A stretch of 64,000 nt of DNA from CAVVDY01 sp963819645 (GCA_963819645.1 CAWFWZ010000016.1:124001-188000), one strand, 5' to 3'; counted from the stretch's first letter, positions 7,498 through 17,831 are shown. Translations and numbers: made by a program. The notes: generated by a model not told the origin, from the letters alone.

Positions 7498-8512
7498 CTA
7501 CCGATGCGGCTCTGGCTGGGGAGTCGTGGTAGTCGTAGCTGTACTTGCACCCGAGTGGTTCGCCCAAGGCACGTCGGTTGCCTGGCGTTCGTAGAGCGGC
7601 TTGTTCTGATCATTCTGCGTGCTCTGCGGCGTCGCTGCGGCGCCCGGACTGGTCGCCGCTCCCGGCGTGGCGTTCACATCCGGATTCGCATTTGTGCTTG
7701 AAGCTCCATTCACTCCGGTGTTGGTATTGTTGCTGCCCGGCGTTGCCGCTGTGCCCGCCTGGGGCGTCGTCGACGTGCCAGTCGGGGCGGGCTGCGTGCT
7801 CACAGCGCTGGGATTCGCTGTACCGCTACCTAACTGCGAGTTGGCTCCCGTCGGACTCGCGGGCTCAGCCGGCGTCTGGCTGGTCACCGGAGTATTTGCC
7901 ATCGAGCCGTTTCCAGTCTGCGTCTGGCTCGTCGAAGGCGAAGCCGCAGACGTTGCATTCGGTTTGTGAACCCATGCGGCTGGTATCGGTTGCGCCCGGC
8001 TGCTGCAGCATGGCCATCAGGTGCGGCTGCGGTTCCGGCGGAGGTGTGCCTTCTCCGGGAGCGCCCTTAGGCTGTTGATCGGTAGACGGTGGCCGCTCGG
8101 TCATCGGCTGCGAATCGGTTCCCATCGTTCCGGTTCGCGATCCATGGTCACAGCGGGCCGCGATCTCACGTGCTCCGGTCACTTCGAAGGAACTCGCGGT
8201 GTTAGCTGCCATATCGTCGCTGGCCCCGGAACGCTGTGCGTCCGGCGTTCCCGAAATCTCGACTTCGTGGCCGACTGAGCCCTGCAGCTGGGACTCGGCG
8301 CCCACCAAGTGGTAAATCGTTCCATTGTGATCGGTCAGTGAGTAATTACCCGCTGAACCGCTCAGGCAGCCACGTATCCGAGCGCCCGCGGCCTGTGTAG
8401 CCGTTGCGCTGTCCCGGTCCTGCGGACTGCCCATTGCTGTTTGGGCTACGCCCATTGCGCCGGCAAGCACCAACGCCGATGAGAGGTAAAACGCCTTCTT
8501 CGCCAGTGTCAT
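7498..8512 (-). CDS. Secreted Pro/Thr/Ala-rich protein (frameshifted)
   Basis: A gene of about 337 codons split by one frameshift near 7960-7975. The first part starts MTLAKKAFYLSSALVLAGAMGVAQT, a signal peptide. It has a small globular region with RIRGCLSGSAGNYSLTDHNG and VGAESQLQGSVGHEVEISG, an OB-like region seen in other acidobacterial secreted proteins. After the shift the frame continues into a low-complexity tail rich in Thr, Pro, Ala and Asn. An ATG inside the tail (7902) is probably not a real start. Function unknown; likely envelope or extracellular. Confidence 0.65.
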
Positions 8513-8856
8513 GACCCTGCTCCCTGGGGCCGCCCGGTTAGGTCTAAGTTGGCGAAGCCCCTCGTCTTAATCTGGTTAGAACGCAGAGCGAGGGACGAGT
8601 TTGCCCCGAACGCGCCGGAATCGAGAGCAGCGCCTGCCGTGTTCTTCCCTGCTGCACCGCAATTTCAAAATTGACCGACCGTTCGATATCCCGCAAAACG
8701 CGGTTACCAACCACGAGAATTCTTGCTGAATCAGCTACTTACGCGGTCACCTAAAAGGCATCAGAAAGTCAGTTGCCATCCATTGTCTCTTGCCGCGGTT
8801 CAGTGCATTGTGGGCACGTCGGCAGCCAGTGGCTGAGTCGAGTAAAGGAGATGGTT
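8513..8856. other. Intergenic region, nothing recognised
   Basis: This 344-base gap lies between divergent genes and presumably holds both promoters. No repeat copy, RNA gene or convincing sigma-70 box was seen. An AAAGGAG ribosome binding site at 8844-8850 belongs to the next gene. Confidence 0.5.
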
Positions 8857-9420
8857 ATGACAAACCCCGCAGACAGAACCGTTGCCCATCGCAGCAGTTC
8901 TTCACTCGCGGCGCTCCGGCGCTTTACTGAGCTGGTACTGGCAGAACTGAATGGCGTCACGGAAAGAAAGGCGCAGGGAGCAGACTTCGCCCTCCGGTGT
9001 TCCTCCGATACTAGCAACCCGGATGCTCCCACTCGTCAGCCCTTCGGCTTGGTCTTTCAGGAGGGCCAACGCGCGGCCTTCAACCTGCCGATCGGACGTC
9101 GCTTCATCGTCGAGTACGTGAAGATCACTTCCTGGAGCCCCACGCCTCACCTGCTGGTGCAGTTGACGACCCAGTCGCAAAGCATGTTTCGAAACATGAT
9201 GCTGTGCTCCTCATATGAGGACCTTTCCGGAGCTTGCACGGTTACGCCCGCCTCCCCGCTTCATCTTTGGGAATCGACAGCCAACACACTTTTATTCAGC
9301 TACGGTGACGTACGGCACTCCGCAACAGTGCCCGCCGACACCTGCGTGCAGATGTGGGGGTACCTGGAGCCGACCAGCCTTTCAGGACTCCCACACTGTA
9401 TGAGTAAGCCACCTAGCTGA
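8857..9420 (+). CDS. Hypothetical protein
   Basis: A 187-residue protein of unknown function with no signal peptide or membrane segment. ATG 8857 was chosen because AAAGGAG ends six bases before it; the neighbouring ATG at 8851 abuts that site. The middle part (FGLVFQEGQRAAFNLPIGRRFIVEYVKITSW) and the rest look beta-rich, and three cysteines cluster in the C-terminal half. A jelly-roll or immunoglobulin-like fold is possible but not shown. No operon partner. Confidence 0.6.
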   Translation: MTNPADRTVAHRSSSSLAALRRFTELVLAELNGVTERKAQGADFALRCSSDTSNPDAPTRQPFGLVFQEGQRAAFNLPIGRRFIVEYVKITSWSPTPHLLVQLTTQSQSMFRNMMLCSSYEDLSGACTVTPASPLHLWESTANTLLFSYGDVRHSATVPADTCVQMWGYLEPTSLSGLPHCMSKPPS

Positions 9421-9753
9421 GGTCATGGGTCCTCCAACGCGCTTACCGGCGTCTCTGGCCTTGCGAAACGACGCCGGTGAGTGGGTCAGTCTTGATCAGG
9501 CGGGTACGGTGAATTAGCTGGGCGCGCCTCCGCAGTCGAGATGACCCACCACAAGAGGTGAGGAGCAGTTCAGCGGTGACTTCTCCTCACCTCGTAAATA
9601 ACCGGGTATCACTGATCTCGCCTCTACTCACTAACCTCCACTCGCCGAATTTGGTTCCCTTCCCTCAGATACCTCTGTGCGATAATGACCGACCATATCT
9701 GAAAACGAAGTTCCTTTCTTGCAATCGGGCCCACATTTCAACGGAGGTGACGA
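9421..9753. other. Intergenic region with one strong stem-loop
   Basis: This stretch holds a perfect stem-loop (9555-9593, listed separately). It also holds a possible extended -10 element TGCGATAAT at 9678-9686, about 70 bases before the next start. No gene was recognised. Confidence 0.5.
9555..9593. repeat. Perfect 11-base inverted repeat / stem-loop
   Basis: GAGGTGAGGAG at 9555-9565 pairs perfectly with CTCCTCACCTC at 9583-9593 around a 17-base loop. It has no T-run on either side, so it is not a standard terminator. It may be a structured 5' element of the downstream gene or a transcription-end hairpin for the upstream one. Confidence 0.6.
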
Positions 9754-10461
9754 GTGAAGTTAGCCGACGGCGTTCACTATGTGCGTCAAACCATGGGTGG
9801 TCATGTTCATGCCTTCCTGCTGGATGACGGCAACGGAATCACCCTGATTGACGCGCTGTACGATACCGACGCGCATCGCATCCTCGACGAGATCGCGGCC
9901 ATGGGACGCAAGCCGACCGACCTGAAGAACATCATTGCCACCCATGCCCACCGTTCGCACATCGGCGGCATGGCCGTGCTGAAGGAACTCACTAACGCGC
10001 GCGTCTACGCTCACGAGTGGGAGATCGGCATCGTCGAAGGCCAGCGCAAGTCAACCCGCGTTTCGATCTGGCCCAAGCGTCCGCTGAAGGCTTACTACAC
10101 CCAGTTTGGACTGGCTCTTGGCTTCGATGGCCATAAGCCTTGCCTGGTGGATCAGGCGCTGAAAGAAGGAGACCACGTCGGCCCGTTGACCATCGTCGCC
10201 AGTCCCGGGCATACGCCCGGCTGCCTCTCGTTCTTCTGGCCGCAGAAGAAAGCGCTCTTCGTCGGCGACGTTGTCGTCACCTGGCCGTATGTAGAGGCGG
10301 GTTGGCCGGGCCTCACCATGGACATGAAGGAGAACATCAAGTCGATTGGCAAGCTCTCCGATATGGCCAACGACATCGACATCGTAGGTGTCGGCCATGG
10401 AGAACCGATCGGCGAGGGCGGCATCGAGGTACTGAAGAAACTGAGGGAACAAAAGGTGTAG
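9754..10461 (+). CDS. MBL-fold metallohydrolase with altered metal motif
   Basis: A 235-residue metallo-beta-lactamase-fold protein. The GTG start at 9754 follows GGAGGTGA. The usual HxHxDH motif reads THAHRSHIGG at residues 63-72, so the conserved Asp, a metal ligand and catalytic base in most members, is Ser68. The other ligand positions are present: His in SPGHTPGCLSFF, Asp in FVGDVVVTW, and His in GVGHGEP. It may be mono-metal or use an altered mechanism. Glyoxalase II-like or lactonase-like roles are possible; the substrate cannot be inferred. Confidence 0.85.
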   Translation: MKLADGVHYVRQTMGGHVHAFLLDDGNGITLIDALYDTDAHRILDEIAAMGRKPTDLKNIIATHAHRSHIGGMAVLKELTNARVYAHEWEIGIVEGQRKSTRVSIWPKRPLKAYYTQFGLALGFDGHKPCLVDQALKEGDHVGPLTIVASPGHTPGCLSFFWPQKKALFVGDVVVTWPYVEAGWPGLTMDMKENIKSIGKLSDMANDIDIVGVGHGEPIGEGGIEVLKKLREQKV

Positions 10462-10680
10462 TCAGAAGGGATGGTTCGGCACCCGGCAGAGATCCGTCGC
10501 TGGTTTTACTTGTGTAATGGGGATGTTGCAACAATTATCCGGGGGAACGGCAGGATAGAGCCGCAAACCAGAATGGCGCACAGGTTGGGTTCCATGGGGT
10601 AGGTTCACGATTGTGGCGGAGTCAGGAACAGCGATCCCTCCGTCCCGAAAATACTGGAGGCGACACGCACCCTAGACTTG

Positions 10681-11178
10681 TTATCGCCACCTGTGATCGA
10701 TTTTCGGTGGATGCTCCAAGGTCTGCAATACCACACAATATTGTTCGGTTTTCTCCTGCAAGGCGCTTAACTGCTCCTTGGTTGCCTGCGGAGCACGAAC
10801 GTCGAAAATGACCTTGATGCTTTCAAATCCGACTGCCGCTTCTTTGGAGATTCCCAACGTTCCTTGCAGGTCTAAGTCTCCCTCAACGGTGACATCTATT
10901 CCATCCGTAGGGATACCCATGGCGGCGGCCACCATTTGGCAGGTGATCTGCGCGCATGCGGCTATTGCGCCCAGCAGTAAATCTCCGGAGCAGGCGCCGG
11001 TACCCTCGCCACCTACGCCTTGGTGGGCTTGAGCCTTGTATATCTCACGGCCCAAGTCCACAGAGCACGTGATCGGAGCGTCGGTCTGGCTACCGCGTGC
11101 CTTTAGGGTGATGCGCGAACTCGAGGGATGTTGGCGGTACTGCTCCTTAAGCGGACGCTGAAGGGTTCGAATATCCAT
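10681..11178 (-). CDS. OsmC/Ohr-family protein
   Basis: A 165-residue OsmC-like protein, a family of thiol peroxidases acting on organic hydroperoxides. The ATG at 11178 follows GGGGGA. The region GEGTGACSGDLLLGAIAACAQITCQ holds the first conserved cysteine on the central helix, and TEQYCVVLQTL carries the C-terminal one. The intervening GIDVTVEGDLDLQGTLG strand is typical. It is divergent from the kinase-ATPase gene. Oxidative-stress defence is the likely role. Confidence 0.85.
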   Translation of the reverse strand: MDIRTLQRPLKEQYRQHPSSSRITLKARGSQTDAPITCSVDLGREIYKAQAHQGVGGEGTGACSGDLLLGAIAACAQITCQMVAAAMGIPTDGIDVTVEGDLDLQGTLGISKEAAVGFESIKVIFDVRAPQATKEQLSALQEKTEQYCVVLQTLEHPPKIDHRWR

Positions 11179-11345
11179 GAATTCCCCCAGGATTTTGGGT
11201 ATTATAAGCGCATACGCGGGGTGATGCCGCGACGAATCGCGGCATCGGATCGTCACGCCATCGATTTAAGCATCCATTCCACGATACATAATGTAGCGAC
11301 GAGCACCGTCAGTTTGACTGTTAACAGCTCCGCCAATGAGGTTCA

Positions 11346-14300
11346 TTGAGCCCGCCGCTGACGCCAGATTCAGTTCCGTCCACTTTGTCGCCGGGTACGC
11401 GCTTCGGCGCGTACGAAATCCTTGAGCAGCTCGGCGCCGGCGGCATGGGCGAAGTTTATCGCGCCCGCGACATGCGTCTGGGTCGCGAAGTCGCCATCAA
11501 AACGGTTTCGCTGCATCATCAGTCGCAAACCGAAGCCCTGACCCGCTTTGAGATGGAAGCCCGTTCCGCGTCAGCGCTCAATCATCCCAACATCGTCACC
11601 ATTTACGAGCTCGGTTGCGTGGACGACACGCACTTCATCGCCATGGAACTGGTCCGTGGCGAGACGGTGCGGGCGTTGCTCGAGTCGGTTCCATTCCATT
11701 CCGCAAGGCAATTGGCATTGCGGCACAGATTGCCGACGCTCTCGCGCGGGCACACGAGATCGGAGTCGTTCATCGCGACCTGAAGCCCGAGAATCTCATG
11801 GTTTCCGTGGACGGCGCCGCCAAGGTCCTGGATTTCGGCTTGGCGAAACTGCTTGCCGTCGAGCGTGCCACGGATGCTGATGCTTCCACCTCCATCAGCA
11901 AGGACGGGAGCCGTGATGGGCACGCTGAGTTACATGTCACCAGAGCAGGCCAGCGGCGCGAAACTCGATTTTCGTTCCGACCAGTTTTCGTTCGGCTCAG
12001 TGCTATATGAGATGGTCACGGGAGTTCCTGCATTTCAGAAGAAGACGGCTGCGGAAACCGCCGCTGCCATCCTGCGCGACGAACCGGAACGCGATCGTCT
12101 CCAGAATGCTTCAGGCGCCTGCTCCTTTCATTTGGATTGTGGAGCGCTGTCTTGCCAAGGACCCGAAGCAACGTTACTCATCCACCCGCGATTTGGCCCG
12201 CGACCTGGCGGCAGTGCGCGACCGCCTCGCGGATGCGGCACGTCAGCTCTTCGGAACCTCGCCCCAGCAATCTTCCAGTGCCGCGTACCGCTTTCATCGG
12301 ACGCGAGCACGAGGCGGCTGCGCTCCGCCAACTGCTGGGTCGGGATGATGTGCGGCTCGTGACCCTCACCGGTCCTGGCGGCATCGGCAAGACGCGTCTT
12401 GCTTTGCAGGTGGCGAGGCGAAATCGGGGAGCAATTTCCATCCGGCGTGTGCTTCGTTTCGCTGTCCGTGGTTGGCGATCCTGGCTTGATCGCTTCCACC
12501 ATCGCACAGGCGATCGGAGTACGCGAAACCGGCAATCAGTCGGCGCAGGAAAGCCTGAAAGACTACCTTGGCGGTCTGGATCAGCCTATGCTTCTCCTGC
12601 TCGACAATTTTGAGCACCTGGTCTCGGCTGCCCCGCTCATATCGGAGTTGCTCTCGGCCGGACCGAGGCTAAAGATCATAGTCACCAGCCAGTCGCCGCT
12701 GCATGTTTACGGCGAACACGAATTTCCGGTGCCACCGCTCGCGCTTCCCGATCCCAAATCCTTGCTGCCGTTGGATGTGCTTTCGCGTCTTCCCGCGATT
12801 GCGCTTTTTGTGGAACGCGCGCGCGCCGTGAAGCACGATTTCGCCCTGACCAACGAAAACGCATCCGCTGTCGCTGCCGTCTGCGCTCGGCTCGACGGTC
12901 TGCCGCTCGCCATCGAACTGGCGGCGGCGCGCATCAAGCTACTCTCGCCGTCCGCGATGCTGGCGCGTCTCGAAAGCTGCCTCAACCTGCTGACCGGCGG
13001 GGCCCGGGACCTGCCAACCCGTCAGCAGACTCTTCGCGGCACTGTCGACTGGAGTTACGGGCTCCTCAACCCTGCCGAGCAGACTCTCTTCCGCAGGCTT
13101 TCTGTGTTCACCGGCGGTTGCACGCTGGAAGCTGTGGAGGCCGTCTGCGATACCGCGGGCGATCTTGGGCTGGACGTACTTGATGGCATGGCTTCCATGG
13201 TGGACAAGAGCCTGGCGCAGCAGGTGGAGGACGGCGGGCGAAACCCGCTTCGTCATGCTCTCCACCATCCGGGAGTACGCACTCGAACGCCTGGCCGCCA
13301 GCGACGATGTAGCCGCCACTCGCCGGTCCCACTGCCGCGTATTACCTGGTGCTCGCCGAAGAGGGCGCTCTGGAGGCGGCCGCTCATCCCGAATGGCTCG
13401 ATCGTTTCGAGGTTGAGCATGACAACTTCCGCGCCGCACTCGAATACCTCATCAAAACCGCCGACGCCGACTGGGGACTTCGCCTGGGTACTGCCCTGTT
13501 TCATTTTTGGGAGACGCGCGAATACCTTACCGAGGGCCGAAGCCGTATCGCGAGGCTGCTCGCGTTGGAAGGAGCTGCTGCGCGTCCGAAAGCTGCGTTC
13601 GCGCCTGTCTGTTCTCCGCCGCGGTGCTGGCAGGCGAGCAGGGCGACTACACTTCTGCGCAGCAATTGCTCGAAGAGAGTCTTGAGACCTGTGTGGAGCT
13701 GAACGACAACCGTGGGGTCGCAGTTGCGCTGAACGCCTTGGCGGTAAATGCTCGCGATCGCGGCGAACTCGCCACCTCTTCCCTGCTGCTTGAACGATGT
13801 GTCGCGATTTGGAGGGATGAGGGAGATCCTGGCGGACGTCGCTCGCGCTCTCAGCAATCTGGCGAACGTGACCAAGCTGCAAGGCGAAGCCGCGCGCGCA
13901 GCTTCGCTCTACGATGAATGCCTGGCGCTCTTCCGCAAGATGGGCGACGTGGCCGGCATCGCCTGGACTCTGAACTATCAGGGAGACCTTGCCCGCGAAG
14001 GCAACGATTTGACGGCTGCCCGTTCGTTTTACGAGCAGAGCCTGGCGGCGTTCAGTCTTTCGCGGGATGGATGGGGAATCGCCAGTGCTCTGTCCGACTT
14101 AGCCGGTCTTAGTTGGGACCAGGGTGACAATGACGAGGCTCGCCGGCTGTACGGTGAAAGCATCCAGATGTTTCAGAATCTGGGTCACAAGCGCGGAATC
14201 GCAAGGGTGCTCGAGTGTCTTGCCGCAAACGCTGCCGCACAATCCAATGCGGTGCAATCACTTCACTTCGCAGGAGCCGCTGCCGCACTGCGCGAGCGAT

Positions 14301-14497
14301 TGGGCACGCCGCTCACTCCCGCCGAACAACATAAACTGGAGAAGATCCTGGAATTCGCCCGCCGAACCCTCGGCAACGCTGCGGGTCTGACGGCGTGGAT
14401 GGAAGGCTGGGCGTTGCCTGTGGAACAGGCCATCCAGGAGGCGCTTAGCTCCGGTGCGCAGCCCACGCTTCGCACTGGGAAGCAGCGGATAATTTAA
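11346..14497 (+). pseudogene. Ser/Thr kinase - NTPase - TPR regulator, disrupted by many frameshifts
   Basis: One gene of about 1,050 codons can be pieced together across all three forward frames, with eight or nine frame changes. It starts at TTG 11346. The order is a kinase domain (GAGGMGEVYRARD loop, VAIKTV lysine, HRDLKPENL, DFGLAK, GTLSYMSPEQAS), then an AAA/NB-ARC-like ATPase (GREHEAAALRQLLG, Walker A GPGGIGKTRLA, Walker B LLLLDNFEHL, GLPLAIELAAARI), then TPR-like repeats to 14497. It would be a cytoplasmic signalling regulator of the predicted-ATPase/LuxR type. Frame changes lie near 11695, 11904, 12090, 12245, 12415, 13240, 13340, 13605 and 13830. Coding quality between breaks is good, so sequencing indels are likelier than decay. 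Confidence 0.8.
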
Positions 14498-14766
14498 CCC
14501 GCAGTATCGGGATCCATCAATCGTCGGACAGCCGAGATGCGATTGGCCGGAAAACCTCCGCGGCGTGCATGTTCGCGGATCGTTTCCTCGTCCGGCGCCA
14601 GGTAGACGCAATACACTTTATCGCCAGTGACGTAGCTGTGCAGCCACTTAATCTCCGGTCCCATTCCCTTCAGCACGGCTACCGATTTTCGGGCCACTTC
14701 CTGGATTTCCGCATCCGAAAGGCTTCCCGCGCCGGGGATTTCCCGTTCAATCACATATTCAGGCAT
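14494..14766 (-). CDS. DUF4242-family protein (SCO4226-like)
   Basis: A 90-residue protein. The DUF4242 pattern is clear: MPEYVIEREIPGAG at the start, KWLHSYVTGDKVYCVYLAPDEETIREHARRGGF in the core, and NRISAVRRLMDP near the end. The family includes a Streptomyces nickel-binding ferredoxin-like protein, but most members have no known role. ATG 14766 gives the family N-terminus. It is convergent with the kinase-ATPase gene and overlaps its last four bases. Confidence 0.85.
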   Translation of the reverse strand: MPEYVIEREIPGAGSLSDAEIQEVARKSVAVLKGMGPEIKWLHSYVTGDKVYCVYLAPDEETIREHARRGGFPANRISAVRRLMDPDTAG

Positions 14767-15103
14767 GACCACCTCACCGCCCGGCCCATGGTAGCAGAGT
14801 TTTGGAGTGATTCGGAAGCGTACGGGACGCGTGGACAGTCGCCCACACTGTTGCCACGAGCCAAGAGACAACCCGCCGTTCACCTGCGCGCCGAAGCGGG
14901 CTGACGATCAGGGCCTGCCCCGTTATCAAAGGATTTGGCAGTGTCCACAGAGCTTCTCAATAATTGTCGATAGCAGGCGATTACACTCACAATCCTACAA
15001 CCAGATGGATGGATGCCGAGTGCACCCTGACGAAGCCGCGCCCACACTGCGCTCAGGAAAAGGGTTCAACCTCCCGTTGAACGGCACTCGAGACTTCCTC
15101 GCC
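14767..15103. other. Intergenic region, nothing recognised
   Basis: Between the DUF4242 start and the stop of the tandem stress protein gene. No repeat copy, hairpin or short gene with supporting signals was seen. Confidence 0.4.
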
Positions 15104-15976
15104 CTAAAACCTGCGTTGCACCACGAGCACCGGGCACGGTGCTTCGGCCACCATGCGATAGGCGTCGTGATGCAAGTGAGTGGACCACGGCTCTCCGGGA
15201 TGAACACTCAAAATCAGCAGGCTGATGTCTTGCTCCTTCAGCAGGTCGATGGTCTCGGTCACGGGATCGCCGCCGAACTCCACCAGGAAGTCCACCGGTT
15301 GCTCCCACTCCAGCCCATAAGGAAGCAGCCTGCGCAGCCGCGTTTGGAAGTATGGCCGCAGGAACACCTCTGTGTCTTCCGGAAACGGCGCCGCCGCGGG
15401 AGCCGTCACGTGCAAGAGCGCAAGCTCGGCGTTGTGCTCCGCCGCCAAAGCTATGGCGTAATCCAATGTCTTGCTCTCGTCCGACTGTAGATCGGTGGCG
15501 AGCAGAATCCGCTTCGGCCTCCAGTCGGCGAACACCCGCACCCACGGCCCGATGACCAGCACGGGGCACCGCACATGGCGGAAGATCTGCTCCGCCATGG
15601 AGCCAACCAGAAATCTTCGCAAGCCTTTCTTGCCATGGGTACCCACGACGAGCAGGTCGGTATCTTCGAGCGCGAGAATCTGCTCCACCACCTGCAAGGC
15701 CGTGCCCTTCACCAGCCGGGTATCGCATTCCACGCCCTCACACTGCTCGGCTTCCAGACGCAACTGACCTTCAGCTACGACGAGAGCGTCAGATGCCTCT
15801 ACCCTGCGGGCTTCCGCATCATCCAGCGCAGTCATCGCATGCACCAGCGTGATCTTTGAGGAATAGTGTCTGGCGATCGCGGCGGCATAGTCGAGCGCCA
15901 ACTCCGAAGTCGGCGTGAAATCTGTGGCTACAACAATATTTCTCAGCAGAAGGGTGGGTATGGCGCTTACCAGCAT
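15104..15976 (-). CDS. Universal stress protein, two tandem UspA domains
   Basis: A 290-residue protein with two UspA domains. The ATG at 15976 follows GGAGGTG. Domain 1 (residues about 10-150) starts NIVVATDFTPTSELALDYA and keeps the ATP loop GTHGKKGLRRFLVGSMAEQ (G-x2-G-x9-G-S). Domain 2 starts RILLATDLQSDESKTLDYA but its loop is SVHPGEPWSTHLHHDAY and lacks the glycines, so only domain 1 should bind nucleotide. It lies 80 bases beyond a single-domain UspA gene on the same strand and is probably co-transcribed for stress survival. Confidence 0.92.
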   Translation of the reverse strand: MLVSAIPTLLLRNIVVATDFTPTSELALDYAAAIARHYSSKITLVHAMTALDDAEARRVEASDALVVAEGQLRLEAEQCEGVECDTRLVKGTALQVVEQILALEDTDLLVVGTHGKKGLRRFLVGSMAEQIFRHVRCPVLVIGPWVRVFADWRPKRILLATDLQSDESKTLDYAIALAAEHNAELALLHVTAPAAAPFPEDTEVFLRPYFQTRLRRLLPYGLEWEQPVDFLVEFGGDPVTETIDLLKEQDISLLILSVHPGEPWSTHLHHDAYRMVAEAPCPVLVVQRRF

Positions 15977-16055
15977 CTTGCACCTCCACAATCGACCTGA
16001 GTTCTTTAACTCGTTGTATGACCAATCCAAATCTGCGTCGCCGGTCGGCGCCGTG

Positions 16056-16499
16056 TTATAGGCGCCGAGCGACAACGCCACGAACAATTTCCACCGAACA
16101 GTTCGCATGCCGTGCGACCGACTCAGCGACACTCCCCAGGAGAAAGCGCATGAAGGTGTCCCTGCCATGGGAACCAACCACGATGAGGTCGGCGGGCCAC
16201 TCCTCGGCCGAGTCGATGATCCTCTCTCGAACGTCGCCGACTTCCAGATGAACCGTCACGCTGAAGCCAGCCTTACGTAGCTCGTTCCCACAGTCCTCGA
16301 CCAGCTTACGGCCACGCTCTTTCTGCGCCTCCAACTCGGGTGCGTAGTGTGCGTCCATTTGTGGCGGCGGCATGGTAGTAATCGGTTGCAGGACATGAAC
16401 CACCCGCACCTGCGTGTTTTCGGGCCGGAACTGGCTGATCACGGCCTTGAGAACGTCAGGAGTGAATTGAGAATCGTCGACGGCCACCAATATGTTCAT
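16056..16499 (-). CDS. Universal stress protein, single UspA domain
   Basis: A 147-residue single-domain UspA protein: MNILVAVDDSQFTPDVLKAV at the start and the complete ATP-binding loop GSHGRDTFMRFLLGSVAES near residue 110. It follows a 114-residue hypothetical gene and precedes the tandem UspA gene, all on the minus strand with short gaps, so the three form a likely stress operon. Confidence 0.93.
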   Translation of the reverse strand: MNILVAVDDSQFTPDVLKAVISQFRPENTQVRVVHVLQPITTMPPPQMDAHYAPELEAQKERGRKLVEDCGNELRKAGFSVTVHLEVGDVRERIIDSAEEWPADLIVVGSHGRDTFMRFLLGSVAESVARHANCSVEIVRGVVARRL

Positions 16500-16513
16500 A
16501 GCTCCTCGTGGTC

Positions 16514-16858
16514 TCAGATCATCGCACAGACTTCGTCAATTTTTTCCAGAACCCGTTCCAGCCTGACGCGCTTCCGCTGCAACAGTGCATTGGGCGGTTC
16601 GCCTTTGGCTGGATCCATGATCTTGCTCATCGCGTCTTTTTCGGCAGCCAGAATTTCTGCCAGCTGTTCCAGTTCATCCGAGTCGAACTCCATATCGCGT
16701 GCCAAAATTCTGTCGAGCAACTCCTCGCATATCTTCAGGTCTATTCCGGGATGTGTACTTGCGACACTCTCCTGCGAAGTACCCGACAACTCGCCTTCTC
16801 GCCGCAGCAGGATGTTTGCGATTACGTCCAGCTCGTCTGTTTCCAGGTGAAGCTGCAT
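16514..16858 (-). CDS. Hypothetical helical protein, first gene of the stress operon
   Basis: A 114-residue, mostly helical, acidic protein (MQLHLETDELDVIANILLRRE at the start and a charged C-terminal helix rich in Arg, Glu and Leu). No family recognised. It ends 14 bases before the single-domain UspA gene and is probably the first gene of that operon. Confidence 0.6.
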   Translation of the reverse strand: MQLHLETDELDVIANILLRREGELSGTSQESVASTHPGIDLKICEELLDRILARDMEFDSDELEQLAEILAAEKDAMSKIMDPAKGEPPNALLQRKRVRLERVLEKIDEVCAMI

Positions 16859-17201
16859 TACATGCCTCCCTTAGCTGATCGTGACAGCCGATCTCCCACA
16901 GCACGAGGTCTTGCCCACGCTGCCTAATCTGCACTCATCACCAGCTCACGCGAAGACGCTCACGCCGGCCGGCACAATGCCGACGACTCGTCACACTTTA
17001 TGTGGGATGGGTTGAACCCGAGACGTGATTAGACAGGACGACCACGGCAGCAACCTCCTTAGGGGAGATGCATACTGCCACGCTTAATAGTGAGCTGAGG
17101 CGGTCAGGTTTGTCCGTGAGCGCCGTCACCAGCGCGAGTGACAGGCTGGCCGCGCGCGTGGGTGAAAGGAGAATGGCTGACCTTTACAATTCTTCTGGTC
17201 C
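16859..17201. other. Intergenic region between divergent genes, nothing recognised
   Basis: Should contain promoters for the minus-strand stress operon and the plus-strand methyltransferase gene. No clear promoter boxes, repeat copies or RNA structures were identified. Confidence 0.4.
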
Positions 17202-17783
17202 ATGACTCTTCACGCCCTGCTCGACTTTGCCGGACTAGCCATCGGCTCGGTGTATGCCACCATCCCGCTGTTCTGGCTCACCGTGCATCCGCTGATTACG
17301 CGGTGGCGCGCTGCCGGACGCCGCGCCTACTTCGCCCTGTTGCCGCTGTGGTTCGCCTATGCGCTGGTGGCGTTCGCCATCGGATGGCGCTTCCGCCATG
17401 TCCATCTGTACGTAAGCTGGATGGCATGGCCGCCGGCCGTGCTCTTTCTCCTGATGGGAGCCGTGCTGTACCAGGCGGGACGGCAGCGATTCGAATCCAC
17501 GAAAATCGTCGGTCTCGCCGAGCTCGAGCCCGCCAGGCACGCGCAGGAGCTCATCACCACCGGCATCCGCTCGCGGGTGCGCCACCCGATTTATCTGGGA
17601 CACTTCTGCGAACTCTTCGGATGGATGCTGGGCACAGGATCGGTGGCGGTGGCCGGACTGGCTGTGTTCTATCTGATCAGCGGGGCTCTCATGATGCGCC
17701 GCGAAGACGCCGAACTGGAACAACGCTTCGGCGAAGCCTTCCGCCAATATCGCGCCCGCGTCCCTGGCTTCCTGCCAAAGTGA
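17202..17783 (+). CDS. Isoprenylcysteine carboxyl methyltransferase-like membrane protein
   Basis: A 193-residue membrane protein with four or five hydrophobic segments. The C-terminal half carries the ICMT/PEMT-like SAM-binding pattern: TTGIRSRVRHPIYLGHF, then REDAELEQRFGEAFRQYRARVP. Such proteins methylate small or lipid-linked acceptors; the substrate is unknown. It ends 67 bases before tetR and could share regulation, but it lies upstream of the palindromic operator. Confidence 0.82.
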   Translation: MTLHALLDFAGLAIGSVYATIPLFWLTVHPLITRWRAAGRRAYFALLPLWFAYALVAFAIGWRFRHVHLYVSWMAWPPAVLFLLMGAVLYQAGRQRFESTKIVGLAELEPARHAQELITTGIRSRVRHPIYLGHFCELFGWMLGTGSVAVAGLAVFYLISGALMMRREDAELEQRFGEAFRQYRARVPGFLPK

Positions 17784-17831
17784 CCAGGCGTGCTGTTGAA
17801 TTCCTGCTGCGAATACGGGTACTCTGCTATC

